Part shown: positions 1 through 8,990 of the stretch, one piece after another
Layout of the letters: every line of letters begins with the position of its first letter
How positions within the stretch are numbered: position 1 is the first letter of the stretch
Source of the DNA: Parabacteroides sp. AD58
Lineage (GTDB): Bacteria > Bacteroidota > Bacteroidia > Bacteroidales > Tannerellaceae
NCBI RefSeq assembly: GCF_023744375.2
Contig: NZ_CP146284.1
Location: 1,054,001 to 1,118,000 of the forward strand
DNA length: 64,000 nt
Direction: 5' to 3'
Translations under genes and position numbers: made by a program
The notes under the pieces: generated by a model
The model's database searches: none
Told to the model about the DNA's origin: nothing
The model's input: only the letters and a program-made list of their open reading frames with translations

Positions 1-799
1 CAAGCAGTCCCACGTTTCCAGAGCCAAGATTTCCGATGGCATTGTTAGCTGTATCAAAAATTTGTTCCTGTTGCCAAGTATGACCGGTAATAGACATTGA
101 ACTCTGGCGTGATATAGCGTCTTTAATTCTACGGCCTTCAATAGTGGAATCATCTATGTCAATTGAAGTGACATAAAATTTCAGGAGACTTAAACCATAT
201 TCATTCCAAAAAGCAGACATTACACCTTTAAGATATTCTGATATAGTGTCAAGAAAAGCTGAAATCTGTTTATAACCTATACGATTATTCATCATATACT
301 GCACTATGGCCGACTTTGACTTGGTATTAAATTCTCCGGCGAAGTGTTCAGTAAGATCATATTCCGTAAACTGGCTTTTCGTACCAACTATCTTTATGAG
401 GAACTTCTCCGCATCAACCACTTTAAGACCATACTGCCCGGATACCTTTAAAGGTAACTGGGTATTGTAGTCAACATCGTGTATTGACATACTACTGGCA
501 GTCCACTCAATATTACATGGTTGCAGTTTATTTACAAACCAGACTTCTGCTGTGAACGGATTCTTACCACCAAAAGGCAATCCGTATAAAGAACGTAAAA
601 TAGGAATGTTCTCTGTATTCAGAGTGTGTTTTCCTGGACCGAACTTGGCAATTATTCTACCTTTTGAGAACAATACCGCTTCTTGGGATTCTGCGACTAT
701 CAACTGAGTGTAAGTACTCAGATTAGTCTCAGGGTAACGCCATGCATAGATAGTCTCATCACCTTGAGGCGCCCACCTAACACTATCAATTATAGCCAT
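1..799 (-). CDS. SPFH-domain (YdjI/virion-core-like) protein, truncated by window edge
   Basis: The reading frame starts at 799 (MAIIDSVRWAPQGDE) and stays open to the window edge, giving 266 residues with the C-terminus missing. Residues about 20-240 look like the bacterial SPFH family often called virion core protein-like: a QLIVAESQEAVLFSKGRI strand pair, a PGKHTLNTENIPIL segment and a NPFTAEVWFVNK segment. In related proteins this domain is followed by a zinc ribbon, which would lie outside the window. The family is thought to form membrane-associated or oligomeric scaffolds, but its function is unclear. A TATATTTG promoter element sits about 40 bp upstream. Nothing ties it to the T6SS locus. 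The family call is fairly secure; the role is unknown. Confidence 0.75.
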   Translation of the reverse strand, partial: MAIIDSVRWAPQGDETIYAWRYPETNLSTYTQLIVAESQEAVLFSKGRIIAKFGPGKHTLNTENIPILRSLYGLPFGGKNPFTAEVWFVNKLQPCNIEWTASSMSIHDVDYNTQLPLKVSGQYGLKVVDAEKFLIKIVGTKSQFTEYDLTEHFAGEFNTKSKSAIVQYMMNNRIGYKQISAFLDTISEYLKGVMSAFWNEYGLSLLKFYVTSIDIDDSTIEGRRIKDAISRQSSMSITGHTWQQEQIFDTANNAIGNLGSGNVGLL

Positions 800-838
800 T
801 GTAGTAGAATTTAATATTAACAATAATAACACATATTA

Positions 839-846
839 CAAATATA
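839..846 (-). promoter_or_regulatory. -7 promoter element upstream of the SPFH gene
   Basis: TATATTTG on the minus strand matches the Bacteroidetes -7 consensus TAnnTTTG and lies 40 bp before the start codon at 799. No clear -33 TTTG was required for this call. Confidence 0.45.
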
Positions 847-924
847 GGAAAATATTTAAGTCTGAACAAATAATAATCAATTAATTGTCTTTGACTGAAA
901 AAAAGTTGACGAATTTAAAATGTC

Positions 925-1505
925 ATGAAAGAGAATAAGACACGGAAGAAGGAGCGATATTATTCGGAAGTGATCCGTCTTTATACTGAATTAGGTTATA
1001 GTATCGGACATATATCACGAACATTTTCGCTCAGTTATGTTACAATTAAGCGCTGACTGGCTATCTTTGCAGTCTACAGCTGGGAGCCCCATACAGAGTC
1101 CAATGAGGAGATTAAAGCAGAACTGTATAATAGCTGAACGCCACTTCAAGATTCGAATACGAAAAAATCTGGAGCCAAGTAGTATTGGACCTGCACACAA
1201 AGAACAGTCACAGATATCATATGGGAGATCTTTATGTACTACTTGATGTAACAAAGCAGGCTTATTACAAATATATGAGTATAAATATGATGACACCAAA
1301 GGAAGTCGCTACACATACAGGTGAAATTAAGAAAGGATGGACCAGTTATAGAGATACTGTTATAAAAAAATCTACAACCGGATAACTTTGTTTCAAATGA
1401 ATGCTTATCTTTGGATACATAAGTCGGCGTCATAAAGATGCCCATGAAATCCTCTTGGCTTTATCACTAAGCAAGGATGAAGAAGTAGTTTATGACAAAC
1501 TATAG
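925..1505 (+). pseudogene. Decayed IS3-family transposase remnant (orfA and start of orfB)
   Basis: From 925 a frame reads MKENKTRKKERYYSEVIRL and continues through a helix-turn-helix-like stretch (ELGYSIGHISRTFSLSYVTIKR), as in IS3-type OrfA. It meets a TGA at 1054 where a Trp codon is expected, then continues in the same frame (LAIFAVYSWEPHTESNEEIK) to another stop near 1134. An ATG at 1221 starts MGDLYVLLDVTKQAYYKY, which resembles the start of Bacteroidetes IS3 OrfB, and it stops at 1385. No intact DDE domain follows. I see no clear terminal repeats, so the element limits are approximate. The remnant is non-functional. Confidence 0.55.
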
Positions 1506-1630
1506 AGATAAAATAAAGAAGTCTACTGACTTCAGGTTTAATGTAAAAACAGTCAACCTTTTTAGGCTAAGACAGAATTCATATCTATATATAATTAATT
1601 AGTAAAGAATGATATAATCTCTCAATATAC

Positions 1631-3175
1631 CTATACACTCCATCGTCTAATATTCCAGCTGATACAATGTAGGGCCCCACCTTCTTCGGCTACTTCAGCC
1701 ATTTCAATTTGATGAATCTCGCAATCAGGGAATGCTTCATGTATATATTGCCAAGCAATAACATCCTCTTTAATATTGAATATTGGCATGATAATCTTGT
1801 TACCGACTTGCAGGAAATTGATGTAAGCCCAATTCAGGTCGCTCCGCTGAGAAGACACCTTATCTGCAAATCGCATCTCTGTGACTTCAAAGCCATATTC
1901 TTCAAGGATGTGTCGGATAGCAGCAGCTTCTTCCGGGTATTGATCTCCATGATTGCCCATCAGGATACGGTTGCCACCACACCATTTGACAAACCCATCC
2001 GAATGACCGTACTTATCAGTATCACAAGCATTAAAGTCACCGTGCATTTTCCATGGAATTATAATCACTGGATGCCCAAGTTCTGACTCTAACTCCGCTT
2101 TGAACACTGCATCCTCTTTTTCTTTACCATTCTCGATAAACACCTTATCCGTCATCACAATATAAGGTCCACATGGGACCATATTTCCGCCGTCAATTAT
2201 TAGCTTTGTTGAACGACAATTTATCTCCATTCCACGTAGTACGTTAGTACATTCAGTTCGTGTTCCAGCATCCTCTGGATTATTGCTCTTCATCAGATAA
2301 TCAGGATAATATTGATACTTCAAGAATTCGTTCTCATTCAACTGAATAGGCATATAGTCGCGTACCCAATAATCTTTGGTGTATTTCAACTCTATGGGCT
2401 CTATGCCGCAATTCTTCAGAAGATTAGTCAGGCGCTGATAAAATTCTGGATGTCCTTCCTGCTTATCCTTCAGCCAGGGTGACAAATAGACTTCATTTGT
2501 TTCACTGTCATGTAGCAACTGGTCACACCGCAAATATCTGTATCGCTTATCCTTAAAGTTGGAAAACTCCTCGTATAAATCCTCCCGGTCAGGATACGAT
2601 AGATAATCTCCAAGTATATAATCCACTTTCTTTTCGATAGTCTGCTTACCAGTTAGAAGATTTAATCTGGGTCTACAAATATATCCAATCATACCGTTAT
2701 TGTGCTCTACAAGAATAGGAAAATTATAGTCCTGTTCAATCGCATGATGGAGTCTGAACAGCTCTGCACAAGCCCAAGGTCCTTCTAAAATTTCGTGTTT
2801 ATCCTCGCTGATTAACTGGCGGATCAAAATACCTCCAAAACAAGAGCTGTCATCCAATATGTACTTCTTTACCTTTTTTCCATGAGAGTCAGTCTCATCA
2901 ATTTTGCAAATCTCACTTGAAAAATTAAAATCAATCCCTCCAAAATCGTTTATATACCAACACAAAGATTCAGAAAAACGAGGATGAGTGATGATGTCAC
3001 GATGATGCTTATTATAGAAATAAAACTCAATCTCTTTGAAAAGATAGATTTTTTCTCCCTTTTGTATCGCAAAATTTTCAAAGAGTAATTTAGCTATTTG
3101 AGTAAACCGCAATTCTATCTCTTCTGAACTCATTTCAGCATTCAGAGACATTAATTCTTTGAGTTTTGTTATCAT
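1631..3175 (-). CDS. Agmatine deiminase/PAD-family protein with an N-terminal glycosylase-like extension
   Basis: A 514-residue protein. From about residue 215 it follows the Porphyromonas-type peptidyl-arginine deiminase/agmatine deiminase family: VRDYMPIQ, DGGNMVPCGPYIVMTDKVF, the H-x-D motif in YGHSDGFVKW, and a C-terminal catalytic-Cys motif EEGGALHCISWN. The family hydrolyses guanidino groups (agmatine to N-carbamoylputrescine, or peptidyl-arginine to citrulline). The first 215 or so residues are extra: EIEFYF, ITHPRF, FGGILIRQL and EGPWACAELF recall methyladenine-DNA-glycosylase (MPG-like) fold proteins, so this may be a fusion. There is no signal peptide, so it is probably cytosolic. 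The gene stands alone, divergent from the T6SS cluster. The substrate is not known. Confidence 0.75.
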   Translation of the reverse strand: MITKLKELMSLNAEMSSEEIELRFTQIAKLLFENFAIQKGEKIYLFKEIEFYFYNKHHRDIITHPRFSESLCWYINDFGGIDFNFSSEICKIDETDSHGKKVKKYILDDSSCFGGILIRQLISEDKHEILEGPWACAELFRLHHAIEQDYNFPILVEHNNGMIGYICRPRLNLLTGKQTIEKKVDYILGDYLSYPDREDLYEEFSNFKDKRYRYLRCDQLLHDSETNEVYLSPWLKDKQEGHPEFYQRLTNLLKNCGIEPIELKYTKDYWVRDYMPIQLNENEFLKYQYYPDYLMKSNNPEDAGTRTECTNVLRGMEINCRSTKLIIDGGNMVPCGPYIVMTDKVFIENGKEKEDAVFKAELESELGHPVIIIPWKMHGDFNACDTDKYGHSDGFVKWCGGNRILMGNHGDQYPEEAAAIRHILEEYGFEVTEMRFADKVSSQRSDLNWAYINFLQVGNKIIMPIFNIKEDVIAWQYIHEAFPDCEIHQIEMAEVAEEGGALHCISWNIRRWSV

Positions 3176-3420
3176 TTATATTTATACTTTATACATTAAT
3201 CTTCCAACATCAAATAATGCACTAATTTACAAAGAATTCACTTAAAGCATTGACGAAATCGTCATTTATTTTGCTTAAGACGTGATATTTTAGCTCAAAT
3301 AGGACGATTTAGACAGTACTTGCGGTGCATATTCAGTCTCTATGGTACTTAATATCCTCGGAGTATTTGAAGCAGAAGAATTATATTCTAATACATATTT
3401 CGATTGTCGCACACCTTCTT

Positions 3421-3516
3421 TTTTAGTATCATTTTTCTCTCGTCAAAATAAACGAGGATCATTTTCAATCCTCAAGGGTATCATTTTTGATATACGTTAG
3501 ATTTGAAAGAAAAGCC
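3421..3516. repeat. Left copy of the ~96-bp direct repeat flanking the T6SS locus
   Basis: This stretch, from TTTTAGTATC to GAAAGAAAAGCC, matches 32385-32481 in the same orientation with only scattered substitutions and a 1-bp indel. It contains a short inverted repeat, GAGGAT-8 nt-ATCCTC, identical in both copies. It lies in the 457-bp gap between the divergent deiminase gene and clpV. I see no gene in the rest of that gap. The pair encloses exactly the T6SS gene set, so it may mark the insertion boundary; a shared regulatory element is the alternative. Confidence 0.75.
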
Positions 3517-3578
3517 GGCGTATTTCAGCAATAATTTAAATTAGACAAATTACTTTATGAATATTCCAATATTTCTTT

Positions 3579-3586
3579 TATATTTG
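3579..3586 (+). promoter_or_regulatory. -7 promoter element for the clpV-tss arm
   Basis: TATATTTG matches TAnnTTTG and is 47 bp before the clpV start codon. It would drive the co-directional run from clpV to the PAAR-like gene. Confidence 0.5.
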
Positions 3587-3632
3587 CAAATAGCTAATAA
3601 TTATTTGTTCAACTTGTTCAACCCAAAATACA

Positions 3633-6071
3633 ATGAACAACTTTAAAGACATAGCAAATTCCTTCGCAGAAGAATATTGCAGTGACGCGATTTACCCATC
3701 TCACCTGTTCAAGGCCGTTCTACACAAAAGTATGGGCCTGGTTCATTTCATAGAGAGTGAACTTGACAAGGATTATTATTATCTTCAAGAATGGGCCGAC
3801 GTACAGATGCAATTATCTCCACGAGCACCAAGGCCCCTGAAAGACCTTGATTATTCTGAGGATGCGATAGCGGTCATGGAAGAGGCCGACGCCTACAAGG
3901 AAAAATTTGGAATGAGCGAACGCGAGCCGGTCTGTGTATTGGCCTCGTTGGTAACACCCGGAGTCGGATTCACATTCGAGCAATTAAAAACCCTGCCGCT
4001 CAACGCTGCAGAGATATGCGAACGAATTGGACAGCCATCCGCTTCTACGCCTGCGAACAGCACAAACTCCAAAGGGCCATCCAAGAACGATGGTCTTATC
4101 AGTAAATACTGTATCAACAAAATCGAAGAGGCTCGTAATGGAAAGATTGGAGCTGTCGTCGGTTTTGAAAATGAGATATCGACCATTTTCGAGATTCTTG
4201 GACGTAAGACGAAATCAAACTTGTTGATCACGGGTGAAGCTGGTGTCGGAAAAACAGCACTGATAAACGCTTTTGTCAAGCGATTGAATGAAGGACACAT
4301 CCCCTCTTTCCTCGACAATGCGAGCGCCTACGAACTCGATCTCGCAGGTATTGGTGCCGACGCCTCCTACAAAGGAGAACTGGAGGACCGTTTCAAGAAT
4401 CTCATCCGTGAAATCAAGGAACAGCCCAATGCCATACTGATTATTGAGTCGATTGACAAATTATTCGATAAACAAAGTAATCTTTATGGCGCCTCAGCTA
4501 TTCTCAAGCAAGAATTGGCAAAAGGAGGTTTACTTCTGCTTTGTACAGCCTCGATCGACGGTTATACAAAGAATATAGAAACAGACAAGGAATTTGTCAC
4601 GAAGCTCGAGAAGATCACTCTTGAAGAACCAAATGCAAATCTCTGTTTACGCATATTAAAAGGCGCACTGGGCTCCTATTCCGAATATCATCATTTAGGA
4701 ATAGAGGAACCTGTCATGAGAGAAGCTATACGTCTGGCTAAACGATACCTGACAGAAAAGGCACTACCAGACTCTGCATTCGACTTGATTGATCGAACAA
4801 TGGCTCTCGTCAAAATGATGAACGACATGTCTACCAACGATATCTCTCTTCTCAAGGAAGAACTATCAACATTGTCCGACCAACAAGGTAACGAAGAAGA
4901 CAGTCAATTAATGACGGAACTTGAATGGCTGCATTACAAGTTAATGAACCAAGTCAGTTGTATCCTAATGGCCCAATTGGATGCCGATGTTGACTTCAGT
5001 AAGATCGTAACAGTAAAGGAGCGCATTGATTACCTCCAGAAAACACTCGATCAACTGGGAAAACTGAGCCAAGAGAAACGAACAACGCTCTTAAGTGCAG
5101 ATCTATTTGCCGTTATTGCGAAACAAACCGGTATTCCTTTAGGGAAAGTGCAATCAAAAGAGCGAGATCGGTTAATCAATGCAGAGACAACCTTGAAGAA
5201 ACGGGTCGTCGGTCAGGATCATGCCGTAAAAATCGTACTGGACGCCGTATTCGAATCACGTTCGGGCCTGAACAAGAAAGGACAACCAATGGGTTCCTTC
5301 TTCTTTCTTGGACCGACAGGAACCGGTAAAACAGAACTATCAAAAGCGCTGGCAGCTTTCCTGTTTGAAGACGAATCAGCTCTTATCCGCTTTGATATGT
5401 CAGAATTTAAGGAAGAACATTCCGTAGCTCTACTTTACGGAGCGCCTCCAGGTTACGTTGGTTATGAAGAGGGCGGTTTATTGGTAAACAAAATCCGCCA
5501 AAAACCCTACTCGGTCGTCCTGTTCGACGAAATTGAGAAGGCACATAAGTCTGTATTCGATTTGTTCCTACAGATACTTGACGAAGGGAAACTACACGAT
5601 CGTCTTGGGCGTGTGGGCGATTTCTCAAACGCATTAATTCTATTCACTTCCAATATTGGTAGCCAATTTATCGTCGACTCGTTTAACAAGGGAACAATTC
5701 CCCAAAACAACGATCTGATGGAGATCATGCAGAACTATTTCAGGCCTGAGTTTCTCGGTCGATTGACGGAAATAGTTCCCTTCTCGCCGATCACGGAAGA
5801 GACCGTCACACGAATCTTCGACATTCATTTGAAAGGATTACTCAAACTATTGGAAGAGCAAGAAATCAAGCTTGAAATTAGCCAGGATGTCAAACGGCAA
5901 ATTGCCATGATGGGCTACAATCCGCAATACGGCGCACGTCCCGTCATCGGTATTATCCGAAAAGAGCTTCGCCATCCATTATCGAAACTGATCATCTCCG
6001 GCAAAATCAAGTCGGGCAATACGGTCGAGGTCCAGATGAAAGAAGGCGTACCTGAATTTGTGGTAAAGTAA
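3633..6071 (+). CDS. tssH: T6SS sheath-disassembly AAA+ ATPase ClpV/TssH
   Basis: An 812-residue ClpB/ClpV-type ATPase with two AAA+ modules. The first Walker A is GEAGVGKT (201-208), followed by GADASYKGELEDRFK. The second is GPTGTGKT (about 560-567), followed by PPGYVGYEEGG and the Walker B-like VVLFDEIEKAH. A Clp N-like helical domain fills residues 1-130. The middle coiled-coil region is short (about 400-470), as in ClpV rather than ClpB. ClpV extracts and recycles contracted TssB/TssC sheath. As the first gene after the left repeat and promoter, with tssB and tssC next, the T6SS assignment is strong; a housekeeping ClpB role is unlikely. Confidence 0.93.
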   Translation: MNNFKDIANSFAEEYCSDAIYPSHLFKAVLHKSMGLVHFIESELDKDYYYLQEWADVQMQLSPRAPRPLKDLDYSEDAIAVMEEADAYKEKFGMSEREPVCVLASLVTPGVGFTFEQLKTLPLNAAEICERIGQPSASTPANSTNSKGPSKNDGLISKYCINKIEEARNGKIGAVVGFENEISTIFEILGRKTKSNLLITGEAGVGKTALINAFVKRLNEGHIPSFLDNASAYELDLAGIGADASYKGELEDRFKNLIREIKEQPNAILIIESIDKLFDKQSNLYGASAILKQELAKGGLLLLCTASIDGYTKNIETDKEFVTKLEKITLEEPNANLCLRILKGALGSYSEYHHLGIEEPVMREAIRLAKRYLTEKALPDSAFDLIDRTMALVKMMNDMSTNDISLLKEELSTLSDQQGNEEDSQLMTELEWLHYKLMNQVSCILMAQLDADVDFSKIVTVKERIDYLQKTLDQLGKLSQEKRTTLLSADLFAVIAKQTGIPLGKVQSKERDRLINAETTLKKRVVGQDHAVKIVLDAVFESRSGLNKKGQPMGSFFFLGPTGTGKTELSKALAAFLFEDESALIRFDMSEFKEEHSVALLYGAPPGYVGYEEGGLLVNKIRQKPYSVVLFDEIEKAHKSVFDLFLQILDEGKLHDRLGRVGDFSNALILFTSNIGSQFIVDSFNKGTIPQNNDLMEIMQNYFRPEFLGRLTEIVPFSPITEETVTRIFDIHLKGLLKLLEEQEIKLEISQDVKRQIAMMGYNPQYGARPVIGIIRKELRHPLSKLIISGKIKSGNTVEVQMKEGVPEFVVK

Positions 6072-6143
6072 CATTATACGTATTAACACATAAATAAGAA
6101 TTAAGAATAGTAAAATAGAATCATTAAAAAACAAGACTGAATT

Positions 6144-6608
6144 ATGGCAATGAAAGAGAATTTCATCTCGATGGCTCCAGATGAAGAATCCAATGCGAAA
6201 GTCAACCCTATTGATAACAACAAAACGCTGATGATTGACCAATACACATCAAACGTTGAACCAGGAAACCCTGAATTCGTTGAAGATATCCGAACAATAA
6301 ACGACGCGTTCGCACACTTCAAACCTTCAGTTGAAGTTGATTTCATTGATGAGGAAGGCGGATCAGTCAACGAGGTCCTTCATTTCAGTGAACTACGTGA
6401 TTTTGAAGCGCAAGGTGGCAAAGGAAGATTGGTTGAGAACAGTCAATTCCTTTCTGGCATCAAGAAAAAAATTGATACCAACGCGAAGATCAGGAAGAGT
6501 ATTGAGCAAAATCGTAAGCTTAGGGATATCCTAAAAGACAATTCAGCAAAAGAGGAACTGAAAGAGATGTTACGAGCTATGCTCGAGGAACTTGAAAATA
6601 ATAAATAA
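6144..6608 (+). CDS. tssB: T6SS contractile sheath small subunit TssB
   Basis: A 154-residue protein directly before tssC. It has the TssB-like order: a beta-rich N-terminal half (VEVDFIDEEGGSVNEVLHF), a loop reading LRDFEAQGGKGRLVENSQFL, then a charged helical C-terminus (KLRDILKDNSAKEELKEML). TssB pairs with TssC to form the cytoplasmic contractile sheath around the Hcp tube. The N-terminus is longer than in Proteobacterial TssB, as is common in Bacteroidetes. Spacing to tssC is 25 bp, so they are cotranscribed. Confidence 0.88.
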   Translation: MAMKENFISMAPDEESNAKVNPIDNNKTLMIDQYTSNVEPGNPEFVEDIRTINDAFAHFKPSVEVDFIDEEGGSVNEVLHFSELRDFEAQGGKGRLVENSQFLSGIKKKIDTNAKIRKSIEQNRKLRDILKDNSAKEELKEMLRAMLEELENNK

Positions 6609-6633
6609 CCACACGAATAAAAATTAAATTATC

Positions 6634-8004
6634 ATGGCAGAAACAGAATTACAAAAAAGTAACATAGCGTCGCAAGCAGCTTCAGGCGCAGGCGAAGCAA
6701 AACCCAAGCAACCGTCAAAAGACATATCACAGTTGTTATCAGCCTTTGGAGGTTTTAATGCTGTTCGCGGCTTCATGCCCGACGCAGACAACCTGAATCC
6801 TGCACGTAAGGCTGCAAAAGCAGTCTTCTTGTCAGATAAACGTTTCAAGGAAAAGAGGGAAAACCTGATTAACGACATCAAGGGTTGGCTCGAGATCCTC
6901 GACGAGGAGCATGAGAGCGCTACCGAGTTTGCCGACGCATGTAAAGAAAAAGAAGAGAAATACACGAAGGTATTAAGCCAAGGTATCACTGACGCGCTTT
7001 ATGCTACAGCCAACTTGGAACGTTCTTATCGGGCACTCGACGGTTTCTTCAAGAATGCCAATACAGATAAAGTAAAAAACCTGCGCTTGATTAACGTCTA
7101 TAAAGACGATATAGCAGACAATGACTCAGGCTTCGCGCATGAAGTAGAGGTTTTACTACGGAATGGTTTCGATCGTTTGAGCCTAAAGGATTGCTACAGC
7201 CTACTGGTTGTTCCGGGTAATGTTTTCCAAGACAAGCCTACACTGTTACAATGGGCGAAGATCGCTTTCAAATATAAAGTCATGCTGATTACTGACCATG
7301 CAGACGAATATTCGTTCGACGATCTTTACTCAAATACAGAATGGTATCATGATAGCGATATCGAATTACAAAATGTGATCATGACAGCGAACTGGCTTGT
7401 CGGTCGTGATTCCGAGAAAATGTCGGAAGACGAAAAAGATACTCCTGCATTCTATGTTTATGGATCGGGTGCGTTGGCCGGTAAGTTATATGACGAGAGT
7501 GCAAACATGGCACAAGGTGCAGGCGGTAAGAAATACGGAACATTGGATGGCGTCAAAGGCGTCAAACTCGACCTGCTGAAATCTGAGATCGCGGCTTTGA
7601 TGGATAACCAGGTAATTCCTATGGTTTATTCTGAAGGACGGGTTATGGCCTTCAACAACACCACTCTTTACAATGGTGACAATACGGCCATGAAAGAGTA
7701 TCCGATCGTTCGCGTATTCGACTGGGTTAAGAAGGTCTTGATGAACTACGTGCATGAAGTTGCCCTTGAAAATTGGGATCCGTATAATTCTCCAAAGAAC
7801 CTGAAAGCAAAGATCCAAGCATTCCTAAATGACTATAAGGGTTATGGTAACTTGTTCCAAAACTATGAGATCAAGGAACCGACGCAAGACCCAATTACAA
7901 AACGTATCACTTGCGACATCAGCCTGACGCCTTTCTACTCGGCAAAGAACTTCATCATCAAAGTTTCGGCTGACAAAAAAGACAAAGATGCCCAAATGGC
8001 ATAA
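6634..8004 (+). CDS. tssC: T6SS contractile sheath large subunit TssC
   Basis: A 456-residue protein with typical TssC features: an N-terminal segment rich in Gln/Pro/Ala, a mixed alpha/beta core (KWAKIAFKYK-like region LLQWAKIAFKYKVMLITD) and a C-terminal strand block ending in ITCDISLTPFYSAKNFIIKV. That last part matches the conserved C-terminal strand of TssC (the EVxLxPxxPAxxI equivalent), which interlocks with TssB. The protein forms the contractile outer tube. It directly follows tssB and precedes the tube-protein genes. There are no disruptions. Confidence 0.9.
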   Translation: MAETELQKSNIASQAASGAGEAKPKQPSKDISQLLSAFGGFNAVRGFMPDADNLNPARKAAKAVFLSDKRFKEKRENLINDIKGWLEILDEEHESATEFADACKEKEEKYTKVLSQGITDALYATANLERSYRALDGFFKNANTDKVKNLRLINVYKDDIADNDSGFAHEVEVLLRNGFDRLSLKDCYSLLVVPGNVFQDKPTLLQWAKIAFKYKVMLITDHADEYSFDDLYSNTEWYHDSDIELQNVIMTANWLVGRDSEKMSEDEKDTPAFYVYGSGALAGKLYDESANMAQGAGGKKYGTLDGVKGVKLDLLKSEIAALMDNQVIPMVYSEGRVMAFNNTTLYNGDNTAMKEYPIVRVFDWVKKVLMNYVHEVALENWDPYNSPKNLKAKIQAFLNDYKGYGNLFQNYEIKEPTQDPITKRITCDISLTPFYSAKNFIIKVSADKKDKDAQMA

Positions 8005-8047
8005 CATATTAATTAACTAGAATTACTAATTTTTTAAACGTATAATT

Positions 8048-8440
8048 ATGGCAAAGACACCCGTAAAATTAGAAGTTGATGGCTATAAGGAACGAGAAGT
8101 CATGATGGTTAAATATGAGTTTGACCAAGCGACTGATGTAGAAGGACAAATGTCCGGTATTCCACGTGGCGGTAAAATCAATATCCGTGTTAAAGCCTTG
8201 AATGATGGTACTCCTGATCTGCTTGCATGGATGGTAGAGCGTAATTTACCAAAGAATGGTGTAATCACTTTCCTCGAGACAAAAACTGGAAAAAATATGA
8301 AGACTATTAAATTCACGAATGGTTATTGTGTCAATTTCGAGGAAAAATGGGAAGATAAGAAAGGTCATTTCGAAGAGATCGAAATCACGTGTCAAAAGAT
8401 TGAATTCGAATCTGTCATTTTTGAAAATGATTGGGCTTAA
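8048..8440 (+). CDS. tssD: T6SS inner-tube protein TssD (Hcp family), paralogue 1
   Basis: A 130-residue beta-barrel-type tube protein of the Bacteroidetes TssD/Hcp family. Motifs such as REVMMVKYEFDQATDVEGQM, SGIPRGGKINIRVKALNDG and the C-terminal HFEEIEITCQKIEF are shared with the next gene. Hexamers stack to form the tube inside the sheath. It is the first of four tandem tube-like genes. Hcp here is the T6SS protein and is unrelated to the hybrid cluster protein at 43099-44751. Confidence 0.9.
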   Translation: MAKTPVKLEVDGYKEREVMMVKYEFDQATDVEGQMSGIPRGGKINIRVKALNDGTPDLLAWMVERNLPKNGVITFLETKTGKNMKTIKFTNGYCVNFEEKWEDKKGHFEEIEITCQKIEFESVIFENDWA

Positions 8441-8485
8441 GCCTTAAGCAAAATGTAATGTCTAATTTAAAACAATTGAAAACCT

Positions 8486-8884
8486 ATGGCAGAAAATATC
8501 ACACCGGTACAATTATCGGTAAAAGATTTCGAGACTCGTGAGGTCATGATGATTGACTACGCGTTTTCACAAACTACAGATCGTGAAGGTCAAATCTCTG
8601 GTATTCCTAGAGGTGGACGTATCGATATTCGCGTCAAGGCCATGAACGATGGCAACAACCAATTATTACAATGGATGCTCTCTCCGAATGATCCACGCGA
8701 TATAAAGATCACCTTCTATAATACAATCGACGGCTCTACTATGAAGGAACTGGAAGGCACTGGATGCTATTGCGTACACTACCTGGAAAAATGGGAAGAC
8801 GGCGAAGAGCACTTTGAGCAACTGCAAATCGTTTGCCAAGAGCTGAAGAACGGTCCTGTCGACTTCCAAAATCCTTGGAAATAA
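8486..8884 (+). CDS. tssD: T6SS inner-tube protein TssD (Hcp family), paralogue 2
   Basis: A 132-residue paralogue of the preceding gene, with near-identical motifs (TREVMMIDYAFSQTTDREGQI, SGIPRGGRIDIRVKAMNDG, HFEQLQIVCQEL). The pair arose by tandem duplication. A stem-loop without a T-tract follows it at 8925-8958. Two closely related tubes could form homomeric or mixed hexamers, or one may carry specific effectors in its lumen. Confidence 0.9.
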   Translation: MAENITPVQLSVKDFETREVMMIDYAFSQTTDREGQISGIPRGGRIDIRVKAMNDGNNQLLQWMLSPNDPRDIKITFYNTIDGSTMKELEGTGCYCVHYLEKWEDGEEHFEQLQIVCQELKNGPVDFQNPWK

Positions 8885-8924
8885 AAATTGGACTCCATAT
8901 AAAGAAGAGGCTTCACGCCCCATT

Positions 8925-8958
8925 ATTTCCCGGCAAACTTATCGTTTGCCGGGGAAAT
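8925..8958 (+). promoter_or_regulatory. Strong intercistronic stem-loop after the second tssD
   Basis: ATTTCCCGGCAAAC, a 5-nt loop, then GTTTGCCGGGGAAAT form a 14-bp stem with one bulged base. No T-tract follows, so it is not a classical terminator. It may protect the 3' end of a tssD transcript or reduce read-through into later genes. Confidence 0.65.
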
Positions 8959-8990
8959 GATTCTATAAACCAAACTAAAAAGATATCGCT

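Noticed and set aside
1709-2086. Plus-strand frame inside the deiminase gene
   Set aside because: It is a shadow of the clear minus-strand coding sequence; no motif or promoter supports it.
3633-6071. Housekeeping ClpB
   Set aside because: The middle coiled-coil domain is short and the gene is directly linked to tssB and tssC.
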